In this document: positions 1-12,088 of the stretch, in pieces
Layout of the letters: each line of letters starts with the position of its first letter
Numbering within the stretch: the stretch's first letter is position 1
From: Puccinia triticina
Taxonomy: Eukaryota > Basidiomycota > Pucciniomycetes > Pucciniales > Pucciniaceae
Assembly (NCBI RefSeq): GCF_026914185.1
Contig: NC_070561.1
Location: 4,278,001-4,342,000 of the forward strand
Direction: 5' to 3'
DNA: 64,000 nucleotides
Made by a program: the position numbers and the translations under genes
The notes under the pieces: model-generated
The model's input: the letters and a program-made list of their open reading frames with translations, nothing else
Databases searched by the model: none
What the model was told of the DNA's origin: nothing

Positions 1-1777
1 TGGTCTGCACTGGCAGCCCTCCAGTCAGGGGTCAGACATGGCCTGAGTTTTTGAACCTGTAGCACCCTCTGGCATCCAAAATTTGACTTCAAAGTCTTTT
101 GGGGCCTGTGGACAGGGCACATTCCAACACCGGGGATATTGGCATTGATATTAGTCCTCAAATTATTTGTTTATTGGTTATTTGGCTGCGACCCGCGGAC
201 TGCACGTGGGCTAATTGGGCTCAGAGGCCCATGGGTCGCCTCTTTGCAACCCTTGAGCTAAACAAGTTTGGAGCAGGCGGCAATTTGAGGCAGATTGACC
301 CGGCCTGACCCGCCCAACACGGGCAGCCTGTGGGCAGACCAAATCCGCCCAATTGCTATGTCTACACCACATGTGAAGTTCTTTGAAATGATTTTGGTTG
401 GCAACAAATATCATTTCAAGGTGTCTGCCTGCAAGGGGGGACTGTTGTCAGACATTTGGCAATTCCACTGGGCATTTCCAGGAACCCTGCTGAAAGGTAA
501 TCCAATATATCTTTGGATTTCCATCCCCCTTATTAATTGCTTTTGCTTGCAATTTGGAATGGCTATGGGCCTTTGCAGGCTGTGGAAGGCTCAAAAAAGG
601 AAATCTGCAAGTTAGGTAGAAAAAAGAGGGGCTTGAATATGCAACATATTGCTGATTCACCTTGCTCCTTGCCAACTGCACTAAGCAGGCCACAATGTGA
701 TAGCCTTGTTTCATGTATATGAGCCTGCTTCTGTGAGGCTTGATCAGTGATATTCAAAAATGTTCTGTGAAAATCCCAGAATGAATTCAAATCAATTTTG
801 ACTTCATTCCAATTTGGACCCTTTTTTTTGGGTTTGGCTTTAACCCAAATTTCAATTGTAATGGTTCCAGTCCTTTGACCACACCAGAAGCATTCCAATT
901 GGTTTTTGGTCCTAGTTTTTGGTTTTTTGTACCATCCAGTAAATTTTCTTGATTGGAACTTTAAAACCTCACTTGTGATGTAGCAGCTCCCCTTTGGAAG
1001 AAATTCACCATAAATAAACCTTACTGAAAGGTGCATGAGCAGACAACATCAGCTGTGGATTTTTGCTAATGTGAACCCCCCTAATAAAATTCCCAAATGA
1101 GATATGATTTTTTCTTCTTTGACATATTGTCACCAGCAATAAAAGCAACTGCTTCATTATCACAGTAGATTCATCTTGAGTACATGTTTTATTTTTTCAA
1201 GGAAAATTGAGAGTCCTACAAGTTGTTGAGCACCATCCAAAAAATTGTATTCTGCCACCCACGTCAAAAGAGTCACTAACCATCTGCCGCTTTGCGCCCC
1301 ACGTAATTGAATCACCAAGATGCTTGATTAAGAAACTGATGTTTGAACTTTGCATTGATAAACAATTTGCAGCTTGAAGATAAGGTTGTGGGACTTGAGT
1401 CGGTTTCTTGAGGGCGCAACTCCTGACAGGTCTGCAAAAGCCGCGAGCTTAACTAGGCCTCCGGGCGGGAGCGGGAGCGAGCAGCGGAGTTGTCCACGCC
1501 AGTGGAGGCCTATGCCTTAAGTCGGAATTCCCGCGTGATGAGTTTTTTGATTTCGCCTGAAAGCCCTCTTTTTTGCCTTTCTCCTCCTATAGCCGCTTAC
1601 TTCCTTGTCTTGACTGAATTCCTTTTGCAGGTCATAAAGGCCTGCTTCTTGTCTTTCTTTTGGTGTTATGTAGCTTGTTTTTATGTCACTCTTCACTATT
1701 TTTATAATGATTTTTGAAAAGTATGACTTTTCAGTGTTTGGGGACTTGGTATGACGCACGCGGGTTGCTCGAACCGC
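1..1777. other. No recognisable gene
   Basis: Only short ORFs without recognisable domains occur on either strand. The DNA is AT-rich with T and A runs and a short GC-rich patch near 1450-1500. I see no convincing gene, tRNA or element termini here. Confidence 0.5.
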
Positions 1778-1780
1778 ACT

Positions 1781-1918
1781 GGGTGACTTCCCGTGGGATC
1801 TGGCACCCTCCCAGATGCCGCTTTAGACCCGAAAAGTCTAGATTTTTGCAGGGAAATCTAGCTTTTTGGGCTCTAGATTGTTTCTGGGAGACTCCCAGAT
1901 CTTGACGGGAAGTCATCC
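1781..1918. mobile_element. Short TIR element, family 1 copy A
   Basis: The 138-bp element starts GGGTGACTTCCCGT and ends with the near-exact reverse complement ACGGGAAGTCATCC. It is flanked by ACT on both sides (1778-1780 and 1919-1921). The interior repeats the GGGATCTGG/CCAGATCTT inverted motif and has no ORF. Four relatives in this window share the ends and ANT flanks (22659, 29652, 46508, 54985), so this is a non-autonomous DNA transposon. The superfamily is not clear from the ends. Confidence 0.75.
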
Positions 1919-1921
1919 ACT

Positions 1922-2565
1922 CTTGAGCGTAAAAAAAGTTCAACCTTAGATTTTAGAAAATCTGTATGAAATCACAAGTTTATGTATTCCTTGTGAGTTT
2001 GGGTTGGATGAACAGGAAGATGCAGCTCTTTCAGAATTGCTTGACCAAGAGTCCTCAAAGTTTTGAGGATGCCGGGTGAGTGCAGCTTGAAGTTTTCTTG
2101 TGGTGTTACCGGGAGTGCAACGGGAGGTGGGTAGAGTCCATGTGACCGTCTAGCCTCTCCCTGTACGCTGCAGCCAGAGCTAGTGTATGGTTCAATCACC
2201 AGCTCGATTTATCTAGCGCCTAGCCGGCGGAGATAACGGCGTACAGGGACTAGGGAGGTCGCCTGCTCCTAGGCAGGAAGCTCGAGGCCAGAAAGACCTC
2301 AGAGCCTTCCCCCCCCCCTCGTCCTAAGAGTAGCTCTCCCCCATTCCGATCTCCAGCAGCGTCGTCTTTCTCGCTCTTTCCCCCCTCACCTGGATCATAG
2401 CCATTTTCGCGAATTCCCTTATAAAAGAAATTCACATACACACAGGAAACATTACCCTTTACATAACTACGACTCAATTCCAATCCACAATTTATCCGAC
2501 ACCACAAACTCCCACTTCGTCCCCTCTCTAAAGCCTATCTATCCATCTATAACCTTAGTTTCAGA
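1922..2565. other. Leader region upstream of the DIRS-like gag
   Basis: No ORF of interest. The left end of the DIRS/Ngaro-like element probably lies here, but I could not identify its split terminal repeats. A short match (TCTAGCGCC) near 2212 recurs near 16804, beyond the recombinase gene, and is too short to define an end. Confidence 0.3.
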
Positions 2566-4079
2566 ATGTCCGGGTTGAATATCCATGACACAACCAATTC
2601 CGTAAAGGCCGCCTCCCAACAAACCGCTCCTGAAGCGGATGAGGGGGGCCAAACGGCCCAACACCCCAACCCCCAGACCCAAGAGCCAGACGCAGACATC
2701 AGCCAACCGGCGGTGTCGTCACAGGCCTCAGGTCCGAACCCCAAACCACCCAAAGCGTCAAAGCCGGTGAAGACCTCCAAACCCACAACCCGGGCAGCAG
2801 CCAAGAACACCGCGACTACTCCAAGGGTGGAACCTTCCCCAGAAGGACCAACGACTCAGCTTAGAGACCCAGAGATCGCGGAGATAATAGGTCCGATAAA
2901 CGGTACGCTCATCAATCAGTGCACACCGGAAGGAGGGTACTGACAAAGTTGCTACCCAAAGTTCCCTTAGAACCAGCCACAAACAAAGACGAACCGGTGG
3001 CCATCGCAGAAGACGAAGACTCTGCCAAAGAGTCAGACCAAGAGGCAAGAGCGTTCCTGATGGCTCAGCTAATCAAGGCCGAGAAGTTCGGGGATGAAGA
3101 GAAAATCGACCGTTACATGAAGATGTACGAATCGGTCATAGCAGACCAAAAATCAGCCACTCAAAGGACACTGACACGGAGCGACAACCAGGTCATCTTC
3201 AAACCGTTAACGGTCCCCCAAAAGAGACCGGTCCCGCTAGGCGAGACAACCCAGGTCCGAAACGTCAAATTCATCACGGGCAGATCCAACTCCCACGACG
3301 ACGGCGGGTTTCCCCCATACTTTCACAAGCTCCTCCTCGAGTGTAAAGGCCCCCTCCCTCTTACCATTTTCAACCGCGAGTGGCAAGAGAAGGCTCTAGC
3401 CGAACACTCGAAGAATCGACCCAAGATCGAAGAGACAGCCTCCGAGAAAGGCCTCCGCTACCACGTCTTCCCCGTCCCGGACGAGTTCTCGCAAAATTTT
3501 TCGGATTGGACCCTTAACCATCGAGTCTTCCACCTAACCATGCGGGACAGATACCATTACCCTGTCCTCGCAGAATGGATCCTAGCCCATAAGGAACATT
3601 GCGATCGACTCCACCGCAAAAGAGGGTTCATGGTCGCCTTACGGTACGACATCAGAATCCGCAACAATGCCTTTGCCTTTCGAGTAGAGGAGAACGGAGA
3701 AGAGTCGTTCTCCAACATCTCCCAGTTCAAGCAGGAGACAGCCGACGAGGCCATCTCGACTTGCCGAGACTTCAACGAAATCGGCCTTCAAGACAATCCT
3801 TACGCCATCGGCGATGGCAAGGTTGGAGGCGACCCGATGAAAGGGATTCGCCCCTCGAAACCCAACCGTACCAACTTACCGAGCCAGCCCAACCCTCCAA
3901 AAGCAAAAGCCGGGCAAAAGGCCAACGTAGAAGAACCCTCGTCCGCGTCCCCAAGCCACGCTTCCCTCCCCGCCAAACCCGACCACAGTCGAGGCCCTCC
4001 GGGAAGCGGATATAAAGGCAATAACTTTAATCCCAACCACACTGGAGGAAGCGTGCGAAACCGCAACCGCGACCAGTAA
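2566..4079 (+). pseudogene. Gag-like ORF1 of DIRS/Ngaro-like retrotransposon, frameshifted
   Basis: Two overlapping frames (2566-2943 and 2919-4079) together make about 500 codons. The first part is rich in Pro, Ala, Thr and Gln. The second has an acidic, helical stretch and then a conserved-looking globular region with motifs such as FNREWQEKAL and FHLTMRDRYHYP. The tail is basic and Pro/Asn-rich, as in nucleic-acid-binding Gag tails. The frame changes around 2920-2940, most simply by an indel; a programmed shift cannot be excluded. It precedes the RT gene by about 430 bp, the expected gag-pol order. Gag identity comes from position and composition, not from a recognised domain. Confidence 0.6.
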
Positions 4080-4507
4080 GTGATTCCCCCCACCGTTTCC
4101 CTCACACAGCTCCCTCACACACCCCAACCCCTCCCTAACGCACCTATGTCCCCGGTCAGAACGGCCCCATTTTAGATCCCCCGAATTCGGTGACAACCTC
4201 CCTTACACCCTCACCCCCACATCCCCATTTCCCATCTTCCGAGTCCTACTTTCCACTCACCTCCCCCGGCCTAGTCTTGTTCTCTCCTCTATCCCCACTT
4301 CATTCCTTATTGATTATACAAACTCTTGTACTACAGACCCGTCTGAGTAATTACATAAGAGAATTTCCCTGACATGAACCATCCACTGGGTACCTTAACA
4401 GGGACGGTTTACCTGAGTACCCGGTCAACCAAGAGCCAGAGAAAGCACCTGGGCCTACCAGAAGCCTCCCAATCCACCCAAGATGGCCGGCAGGAATATC
4501 ATGTGAG

Positions 4508-5753
4508 ATGAATATACAAGAATGGGAAGAGGCCCTACTCCGAGCGGGCCTAGCGAAGAAATACGGAGACGTAATAAAAGGTTTCAAAGAGGGTTTTCAC
4601 CAGGGTATCCCTGACCACGACCTAGGACCCGGAATACCCTACTATACCCCACCAAACCATCAAGGAGTGTTGCTAGCTCGAGAGAAAATCGAAGCCACAA
4701 TCGCAAAAGAAATCGCAGCCGGAAGAATGTTCGGACCTTTCTCCCACGAACAGCTGATGGAGAGGTACGAATTCTTCAGAACTAATCCCTTAGGGGCCGC
4801 GGTGAACGGCGATGGCTCAATCAGACCAATCAACGATCTATTCTTTCCCAAGAACAACCCCAGAATCCCATCAGTAAACTCGTTTGTGGACAAGCTAGAC
4901 TACATGACCACATGGGACGATTTCGAGTCCACCTCACGGTTCTTCCGCAGTTAGAACCAGCCACTCCTCCTAGCAATTTTCGACTGGGAGAAGGCATACC
5001 GCCAAATCCCGACGTCTGAAGACCAATGGCGCTATCTGATGGTCAAAGATTTCAATGGGGGAATCCTCATTGACACGCGAATTGCTTTCGGCGGAGTAGC
5101 GGGATGCGGGTCGTTCGGCAGACCGGCCAACGCCTGGAAGGAGCTCATGCAGAACGAGTTCGATCTAGTCAACATCTTCCGATGGGTCGACGATAACTTG
5201 TTTGTCAAGACAACCCATTCAAAGGTAGAAATGGACCATATAGTGGCTCGGTCAGAACAGTTAGGCGTCAAGACGAACTCTACCAAGTTCTCCCCTTTTA
5301 AAGAAGAACAAAAGTACATCGGCTTCGTCTGGAATGCTACGAAGAAAACCGTCCGCCTCCCAGATGACAAAAAGTACCAGAGGGTACAGCAAGTGAAGGC
5401 TTTCCTCGTTCCCGGCACTGAATTCTCATATGCGCAAGTTGAACAGCTAGCCGGACGTTTGAACCACGTCTCATATATTCTCCCTCAGTTGCGATGCTAC
5501 CTAAACGGCCTATACCGGTGGATGAATGAATGGATTCACCGAAGAACAGAGCGCACCCTCCCAAAAGACGCTCGTGCCGACCTGGAATATTGGCTATCGA
5601 CACTTTTACAATATAAGGAAACTCGGATGATTCAAAACCCCGACCCCATCGAAATTGGGTGGGTGGGTGATGCCTCTACCAGCTTTGGAATCGGGGTCCT
5701 CATCGGCAAGAGGTGGGCCCAATTCCAACTAGCCCAGGACTGGGATAAGGGAC
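4508..5753 (+). pseudogene. Reverse transcriptase and start of RNase H (DIRS/Ngaro type)
   Basis: The frame opens with a conserved approach to the RT palm (RPINDLFFP, VDKLDYMTTWDDF). An in-frame TAG sits at 4952-4954. The same frame then resumes with FDWEKAYRQI, holding the first catalytic Asp, and RWVDDNLFVK, holding the Asp-Asp pair. The thumb follows and then the start of RNase H (GWVGDASTSFGIGV, first RNase H Asp). The frame is cut at codons DKG-P by the CACTA insertion at 5754; the rest of RNase H is at 15101-15459. The TAG makes this a pseudogene unless suppressed. Family assignment follows from the FDWEKAYRQI type of motif together with the downstream tyrosine recombinase. Confidence 0.85.
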
Positions 5754-6310
5754 CACTACAAACATGGATGAATTTGGGAAGGCATATATTGATCAATATG
5801 GCATATATTGATCAAATTATATTGATCATTTTTTTTTTTTTTTGAAATTTCTCTTTAATTTGTTTCCTTCCTGCAACATCATAACCCTTCTATCATCTCT
5901 ATTTCCCTTGATTTCCTCCTTTCTTAGTTTTCAACCATAGTAAAAGCTTCATTTTGTTGCCAATCAAATAGGTCATTTTTACATACTCATATGAATTATT
6001 CCTGAGAAAAAATAGTCTGTAAAGTCAGGCAGGGAGGGGAAGGGGGGAGGAGGAATGGGGAGGCATGAATTATTGTCACTTGAACCTTGCAAAAGTGTTG
6101 AAATCTACTTTCCAAAAAAAAAAAAAAAAAAAAAAAAAAAACAATCAGTCTCAATATATCATGCTACATCAATTTTGTTCAAATTTAATGGCTTGTATAT
6201 ATATGACTCATCATATCCAATATCCTAAATTTCTACTAGGCCTGAGATTGATTTAATGTTTGTACCAGATTTGAGTAAGGTGTCTTATATCATGGAAGAA
6301 CTCCCATGGT
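5754..6310 (+). repeat. Left long terminal inverted repeat of the CACTA element
   Basis: Starts CACTACAAACATGG. It contains several TATTGATCAATAT-type palindromes at 5785-5830, a T-run, a G-rich patch near 6030-6060 and an A-run at about 6114-6141. It matches the reverse complement of 14590-15100 almost throughout. The homopolymer runs differ in length between the two arms, as expected from slippage. Confidence 0.85.
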
Positions 6311-8100
6311 GCGCTGAGATATAGTGGGAGAAACACCAGGAAACTACCAAATCAGTGATATTTGGCAACTGATCACATTGTGGTTGTTACATTTGGAGGT
6401 TTTGAGGTCATTCAAGGTACACCAGGATCCGTTGAGGCCATTTGATAATTTTTGTACCAATATCATGGAAGAACTCCCACGCTGCGCTGAGATAAAGTGG
6501 CAGAAACACCAAGAAACTACCAAATTAGTCATATTTGGCAACCAATCACATTGTAGCTGCTAAATTTGGGGGTTTTGTGGTCATTGAAGGTACAAAGTGA
6601 ATCTTTAAGGGCATGTGAAAATTTTGGTACCAATATCATGGAAGAACTCCCAGGATGCGCTGAGATATATTGAGAGGAACACCAGGAAACTACAAAATTA
6701 GTGATATTTGGCAACAGGTCACATTGTAGCTGCCAGAAACACCAAGTAACTACCAAATTAGTGATATTAGGCAACTGATCACATTGTGGCTGCTACATTT
6801 GAGGGGTTTGTGTCCATTCAAGGTACACATTGAATCTCTGAGGGCATTGAACATTTTGGTACCAATATCATGTAAGAACTCCCACGCTGCGCTGAGATAT
6901 AGCGGCAGAAACACCAAGAAACTACCAAATTGGTGATATTTGGCAACTGATCACATTGTGGCTGCTACATTCGAGGGGTTTGTGGTCATTCAAGGTACAA
7001 AATGAATCTCTGAGGGCATGTGAACATTTTGATACCAATATCATGTAAGAACTCCCACGCTGCGCTGAGATATAGTGGCAGAAACACTAAGAAACTACCA
7101 AATTAGTGATATTTGGCAACTGATCACATTGTGGCTGCTACATTTGGGGGGTTTGTGGTCATTCAAGGTACACAATGAATCTCTGAGGGCATGTGAATAT
7201 TTTGGTACCAATATCATGGAAGAAATCCCACACTGCCCTGAGATTTAGTGGCAGAAACACCAAAAAAATACCAAATTAGTGATATTTGGCAACTGATCAC
7301 ATGGTGGCTGCTACATTTGTGGGTTTTGTGGACATTCAAGGCATACAATGAATCTTTGAGGGAATGTGAACATTTTGGTACCAATATCATGGAAGAATTC
7401 CCACGCTGCGCTGAGATATAGTGGCCAAAACACCAAGAAAGTTAAACTACCAAATTAGTCATATTTGGCAACTGATCACATTGTGGCTGCTACATTTGGT
7501 GGTTTTGTGGTCATTCAACGTACACCATGAATCTTTGAGGGCATGTGAACATTTTATTACCAATATCATGGAAGAAATCTCACGCTGCACTGAGATATAG
7601 TGGCAGAAACACCAAGAAACCAACAAATTAGTCAAATTTGCCAACTGATCACATTGTGGCTGCTACATTTGGACGTTTTGAGGTCATTCAAGGTACACCA
7701 TGATCCCTTGAGGCCATTCAATCATTTTTGTACCAATATCATGGAAGAACTCCCATGCTGCGCTGAGATATAGTGGCGGAAACACCAAGAAACTACCAAA
7801 TTAGTCATATTTGGCAACTGATCACATTGTGGCTGCTACATTTGGAGGTTTTGAGGTCATTCAAGGTACACAATGAATATTCGAGGGCATGTGAAAATTT
7901 TGGTACCAATATCATGGAAGAACTACCACGCTGCGCTGAGATATAGTGGGAGAAACACCAGGAAACTACCAAATTAGTGATAGTTGGCAACCGGTCACAT
8001 TGTAGCTGCTACATTTGGAGGTTTTGTGGTCATTCAAGTCACACAACAAATCTGTGAGGGCATTGGATAATTCTGGTACCAATATCATGGAAGAACTCCT
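6300..8100 (-). repeat. ~173-bp tandem repeat array, left, minus orientation
   Basis: About ten diverged copies of a ~173-bp unit that, read on the minus strand, contains CCAAATATNACTAATTTGG, then TCTCAGCGCAGCGTGG, then a GATATTGGTACCA stretch. Unit length is not a multiple of three. The small ORFs reading MPNITNLVVSWCF that recur here are therefore repeat artefacts, not genes. Confidence 0.85.
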
Positions 8101-8340
8101 GGATTAATCCTCAAACTTGCAATGTCTTTTTTTCAGCAAGAAAAGAATGGTGTGTGTCGCATTGATGTTATCAGAAGTCTTCCATAAATTTCCAAATCTA
8201 CTTTATTTCAAAAATGGAAAATCATTGACCCCTCACCTCTCTCATGATACCATCCTTCAAGAATTTTCAAAGATATTCCATATCATCTTTGATATGCTGC
8301 ATGCATACAAGGCCTTTTGAAACTAATTTGCCATGGAAAT
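8101..8340. other. Spacer where repeat orientation flips
   Basis: About 240 bp of AT-rich unique DNA separates the minus-oriented array from a plus-oriented array. The left half of the element is therefore itself a large imperfect inverted repeat around this spacer. The short ORF at 8117-8320 has no recognisable similarity. Confidence 0.6.
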
Positions 8341-8343
8341 GAT

Positions 8344-9640
8344 CAAATGCCCTCAAAGACTCATTTTTTACCTTGAATGACCATGAAAACCCCAAATGTA
8401 GCAGCTACAATGTGATCTGTTGCCAAATATCACTAATTTGGTAGTTTCCTGGTGTTTCTCCCACTATATCTCAGCGCAGCGTGGGAGTTCTTCCATGATA
8501 TTGGTACAAAAATGATCCGATGTCCCTAAAGATTCATTGTGTACCTTGAATGACCACATAACCCCCAAATATAGCAGCCACAATGTGATCCGTTGCCAAA
8601 TATGACTAATTTGGTAGTTTCTTGGTGTTTCTGCAACTACATCTCGGCCCCCCGTGGGATTTCTTCTATGATATTGGCACCAAAATCTTTAAATGCCCTC
8701 AAAGATTCAATCTGTACCTTCAATAACCACAAAAACCCCAAATGTAGCAGCTACAATGTGATTGGTTGCCAAATACCACTAATTTGATAGTTTCTTGGTG
8801 TTTCTGCCACTATATCTCAGCACAGCGTGGGAGTTCTTCCATTATATTGGTACTGAAATGATCAAATGGCCTCAAAGGATCATGGTGTACATTGAATGAC
8901 CTCAAAACCTCCAAATGTAGCAGCCACAATGTGATCAGTTGCCAAATATGACTAATTTGGTAGTTTCTTGGTGTTTCTGCCACTATATCTCAGCGCAGCG
9001 TGGGAGTTCTTCCATGATATTGGTATAAAAATGTTGACATGCCCTCAAAGACTCATTGTGTACCTTGTATGACCACAAAAACCCCAAATGTAGTAGCCAC
9101 AATGTGATCAGTTGCCAAATATCACTAATTTGGTAGTTTCTTGGTGTTTCTGCCACTACATCTCAGTCCAGCATGGGAGTTCTTCCATGATATTGGTACA
9201 AAAATGATCAAATGGCCTCAAGGGATCATGGTGTACCTTGAGTGACCTCAAAACGGCCAAATGTAGCACCACAATGTGATCAGTTGCCAAATGTCACTAA
9301 TTTGGTAGTTTCTTGGTGTTTCCGCCACTATATCTCAGCGCAGCATGGGAGTTCTTCCATGATATTGGTACAAAAATGATCAAATGGCCTCAAGGGATCA
9401 TGGTGTACATTGAATGACCTCAAAAAGGCCAAATGTAGCACCACAATGTGATCAGTTGCCAAATATCACTAATTTGGTAGTTTCATGGTGTTTCCGCCAC
9501 TATATCTCAGCGCAGCGTGGGGGTTCTTCCATGATATTGGTACCAAAATGTTCACATGCCCTCAAAGATTTATTGTGTGCCTTGAATGACCACAAAACAC
9601 CCAAATGTAGCAGCCACCATTTGATCAGTTGCCAAATCCA
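8344..9640 (+). repeat. ~173-bp tandem repeat array, middle, plus orientation
   Basis: About seven or eight copies of the same unit as in the flanking arrays, now on the plus strand. The array ends abruptly inside a unit (GATCAGTTGCCAAAT) at about 9640, next to unrelated DNA. Confidence 0.85.
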
Positions 9641-12085
9641 AGTTTATTGAAGACACAGATTTCCCAGAACCCTAAAAAAAAAATCAAGGGTTCCCCCTGG
9701 AAACACACAAAATAGAAGAAAAAAAAATCTAGGGTTTCCCCATTGTACAAAAAACCAATTCAAAATCCACAAATTTTCCTCAATCAATATGAATCAAAAA
9801 AAAAAAAAAAAAAATAGCACTGTAAATTGTCAACCTAGCCTTCCAACATCAGCAGTGCTGTGCACCCAGGCTCAACCTCCAGCCCGCGTCAAGCGCGCGG
9901 GTCAAAAAGGTTGGACGTGAAGGCCCCCGGCCTGCAGCAAAGGCTGCAGACCCGTGGGGGGCCCACTCTTTGCCCCTCAGACTGCGCACGCGCAACAGCG
10001 GAGGGGTTGAGGGCAAAGGTTAGCTGGAAGTGCAGCATCCTCGACTGCCCTGGGGGGATGATGAACCACCAATTGAAGCTATTTATACCCTTGCCCCAGC
10101 TCTGTCTGGCCACGAATTGTCCATCCATTACTTGCAGCGCCGTGGCAATACATTGAAGCCACGGTACCCTAGCCACATGGCGACCACTACGCGATTTCAT
10201 TTGATCCCGTTGCCTTGCCAATCCGGCCCCCAACACGCCTTCCTTCCCACCCAATGAGGGAGTTGCCACCGAGTCAGGAAACTCAGGGCAGATGTCGACG
10301 TCATAACTCTATTGCGTACTCGTAAGTCCCTTCCCAAATGACTTATCCAGGCCCAAATATTTACAGCTTGGTATGTATTTGTAACCAGTCCAATATTCCC
10401 TGGCTTTCTGGCAGGGGCTCGCCGTACCATGCTGGCATCGCCTCTGCCTTTGTCTTGATGAGGCCCTCACGGCCATTCGTTTTATCTTGGCATGGTAGGT
10501 GACCGGACTGCAAGGGGAGGTCCCCAAGGTCCAAGCACGCAAGCATACTGAGCTGGGCCAGAGCGGGGGGTCCACCGTGTTTCATTTGAGAGAAGATTAC
10601 AGGAGCAGTGGCGAACAATCATGAAATCAGCGCTGCGCAGTTTTCACGATTTTCCAGACAGAATTCTCCCAGTGGATGCTTCTCCACAACGCAAACGTGG
10701 ATCAGTTTATCGAGGAATATAAGTTCTTCACCGTTTTTGGATGTAATTTTATTGCAAGGCAGAATGCCTACAGGTCAAGGAAGATGTTGTCTTGGTGGTC
10801 GGCAACTCGGCATTCAGAGAAAATGCAACAGTCACATCTTACAATTTAATCTAGAGTCTCAATGAATTGGTCATCAGACCAAGGACGCCTCGGAAGCTAG
10901 GCCCCTGCTCCAATTTTATCAACAGCCATTAGCCGGAGCGGCAAGACACACGACGAGACCGGAATATCCAAGTCCCGATAAGACGAGCCAGTTCGGAAGG
11001 ACATAGGCCCACCTCCAAGGGGCAGCAATTGCGTTCCAAGCCGGGTCACGCCGGTGGGATCCTAAGATGGTCACAGCGCGTCCGGCGGCAGTTTAAGAAG
11101 AGCACCAATGACGGAGCGCAACTCAACTGAAATTGAGCGTTTCCAAGCCGGCTACAAATGGCAATTCTCCACCTTCCGCCACTGCCCCCGCTCCCGCAGC
11201 CGCCGCCCCACCCACCTCTAAAGTGATACTTCTCCATTGTCTCCCATTCTGTCGTCCTTCTGGAAGGAAGGCAGTTTGTTTGCTGCGCTTTCTAAGACTG
11301 CCGCCGCCAATGCGACTGCTACCCCTGCATACATCAGGACCTCAATCTTTGGGAAAGGAAGAACAATCTAGCAAATCCATGGACCAGCAACCCATGACTA
11401 TCTTGCAACAAGTCAAAGGACTTGAAATCAAAGACAAGTGAAAAAATGATGGCCACTTGATTAAGGTCTTGCATGTCTTGACCAGCTGAATTGAAAACCA
11501 GCCAATCCCAAGAAGACAAAACAAGGTATTGGGAGAGGGGGAAATCCTCAAAAAGAGACCCCAGGAAGCATTTTGAAACCTAAACATATATCATTGTTGC
11601 AGCAGCGCGCAGAGATCATTTTGTTATCCAAGCCTGTTTTTTTGCCCCTTGATTTTCTTGAGTTATTTATTTGTGAAAGGATATCAAGAAGGCACTAGAA
11701 GTAGACCAAGTCAAAGTAAAAATGTCTACAGCTTGTATTCTCTTTTCTTTCTTTCAGTTTTTCTGCTTGGTTTCTTTTTTCTTTTTGCTCATGATGACTA
11801 AACATAAGACAAGAGTGATTTCTATTCCTTTGATAATGCCCCTTTTCTCCTTCTTTGGTCTCCTATGATTTTCCGCTTCCTCTCTCTCTGTGTCGTGCCT
11901 TTTGCCTCATCTCTTTACTTTTTCATTCTTTTGTATACTATTAATCCTCTGAAGGTATTATTATTTGGGTAGTTTTAAGATTCAACAGGTAATTCACAAA
12001 AAGAACTTACTGTTGAATGATATATAAAATGACAAGCTCAACTGACTTTGAAATTTGAGTTGGAGATGCAGCAAGCATAGAGGAT
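9641..12085. other. Central unique region of the CACTA element, no recognised gene
   Basis: AT-rich edges surround a clearly GC-richer block at about 9840-11440 that differs in composition from the arrays. Small ORFs (for example 9860-10156 and 11133-11441) show no domain that I recognise and no plausible exon chain. It could be captured host DNA or a decayed internal gene. Confidence 0.45.
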
Positions 12086-12088
12086 AAA

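Noticed and set aside
2919..2943. Programmed frameshift between the two gag frames
   Set aside because: No clear slippery site was seen and the copy has other inactivating changes, so an indel is more likely.
5749..5755. Alternative 5-bp duplication GGACC with ends ACTACAAAC
   Set aside because: It also fits the bases, but CACTA ends plus a 3-bp GAC duplication match a known superfamily rule; both give the same empty site.
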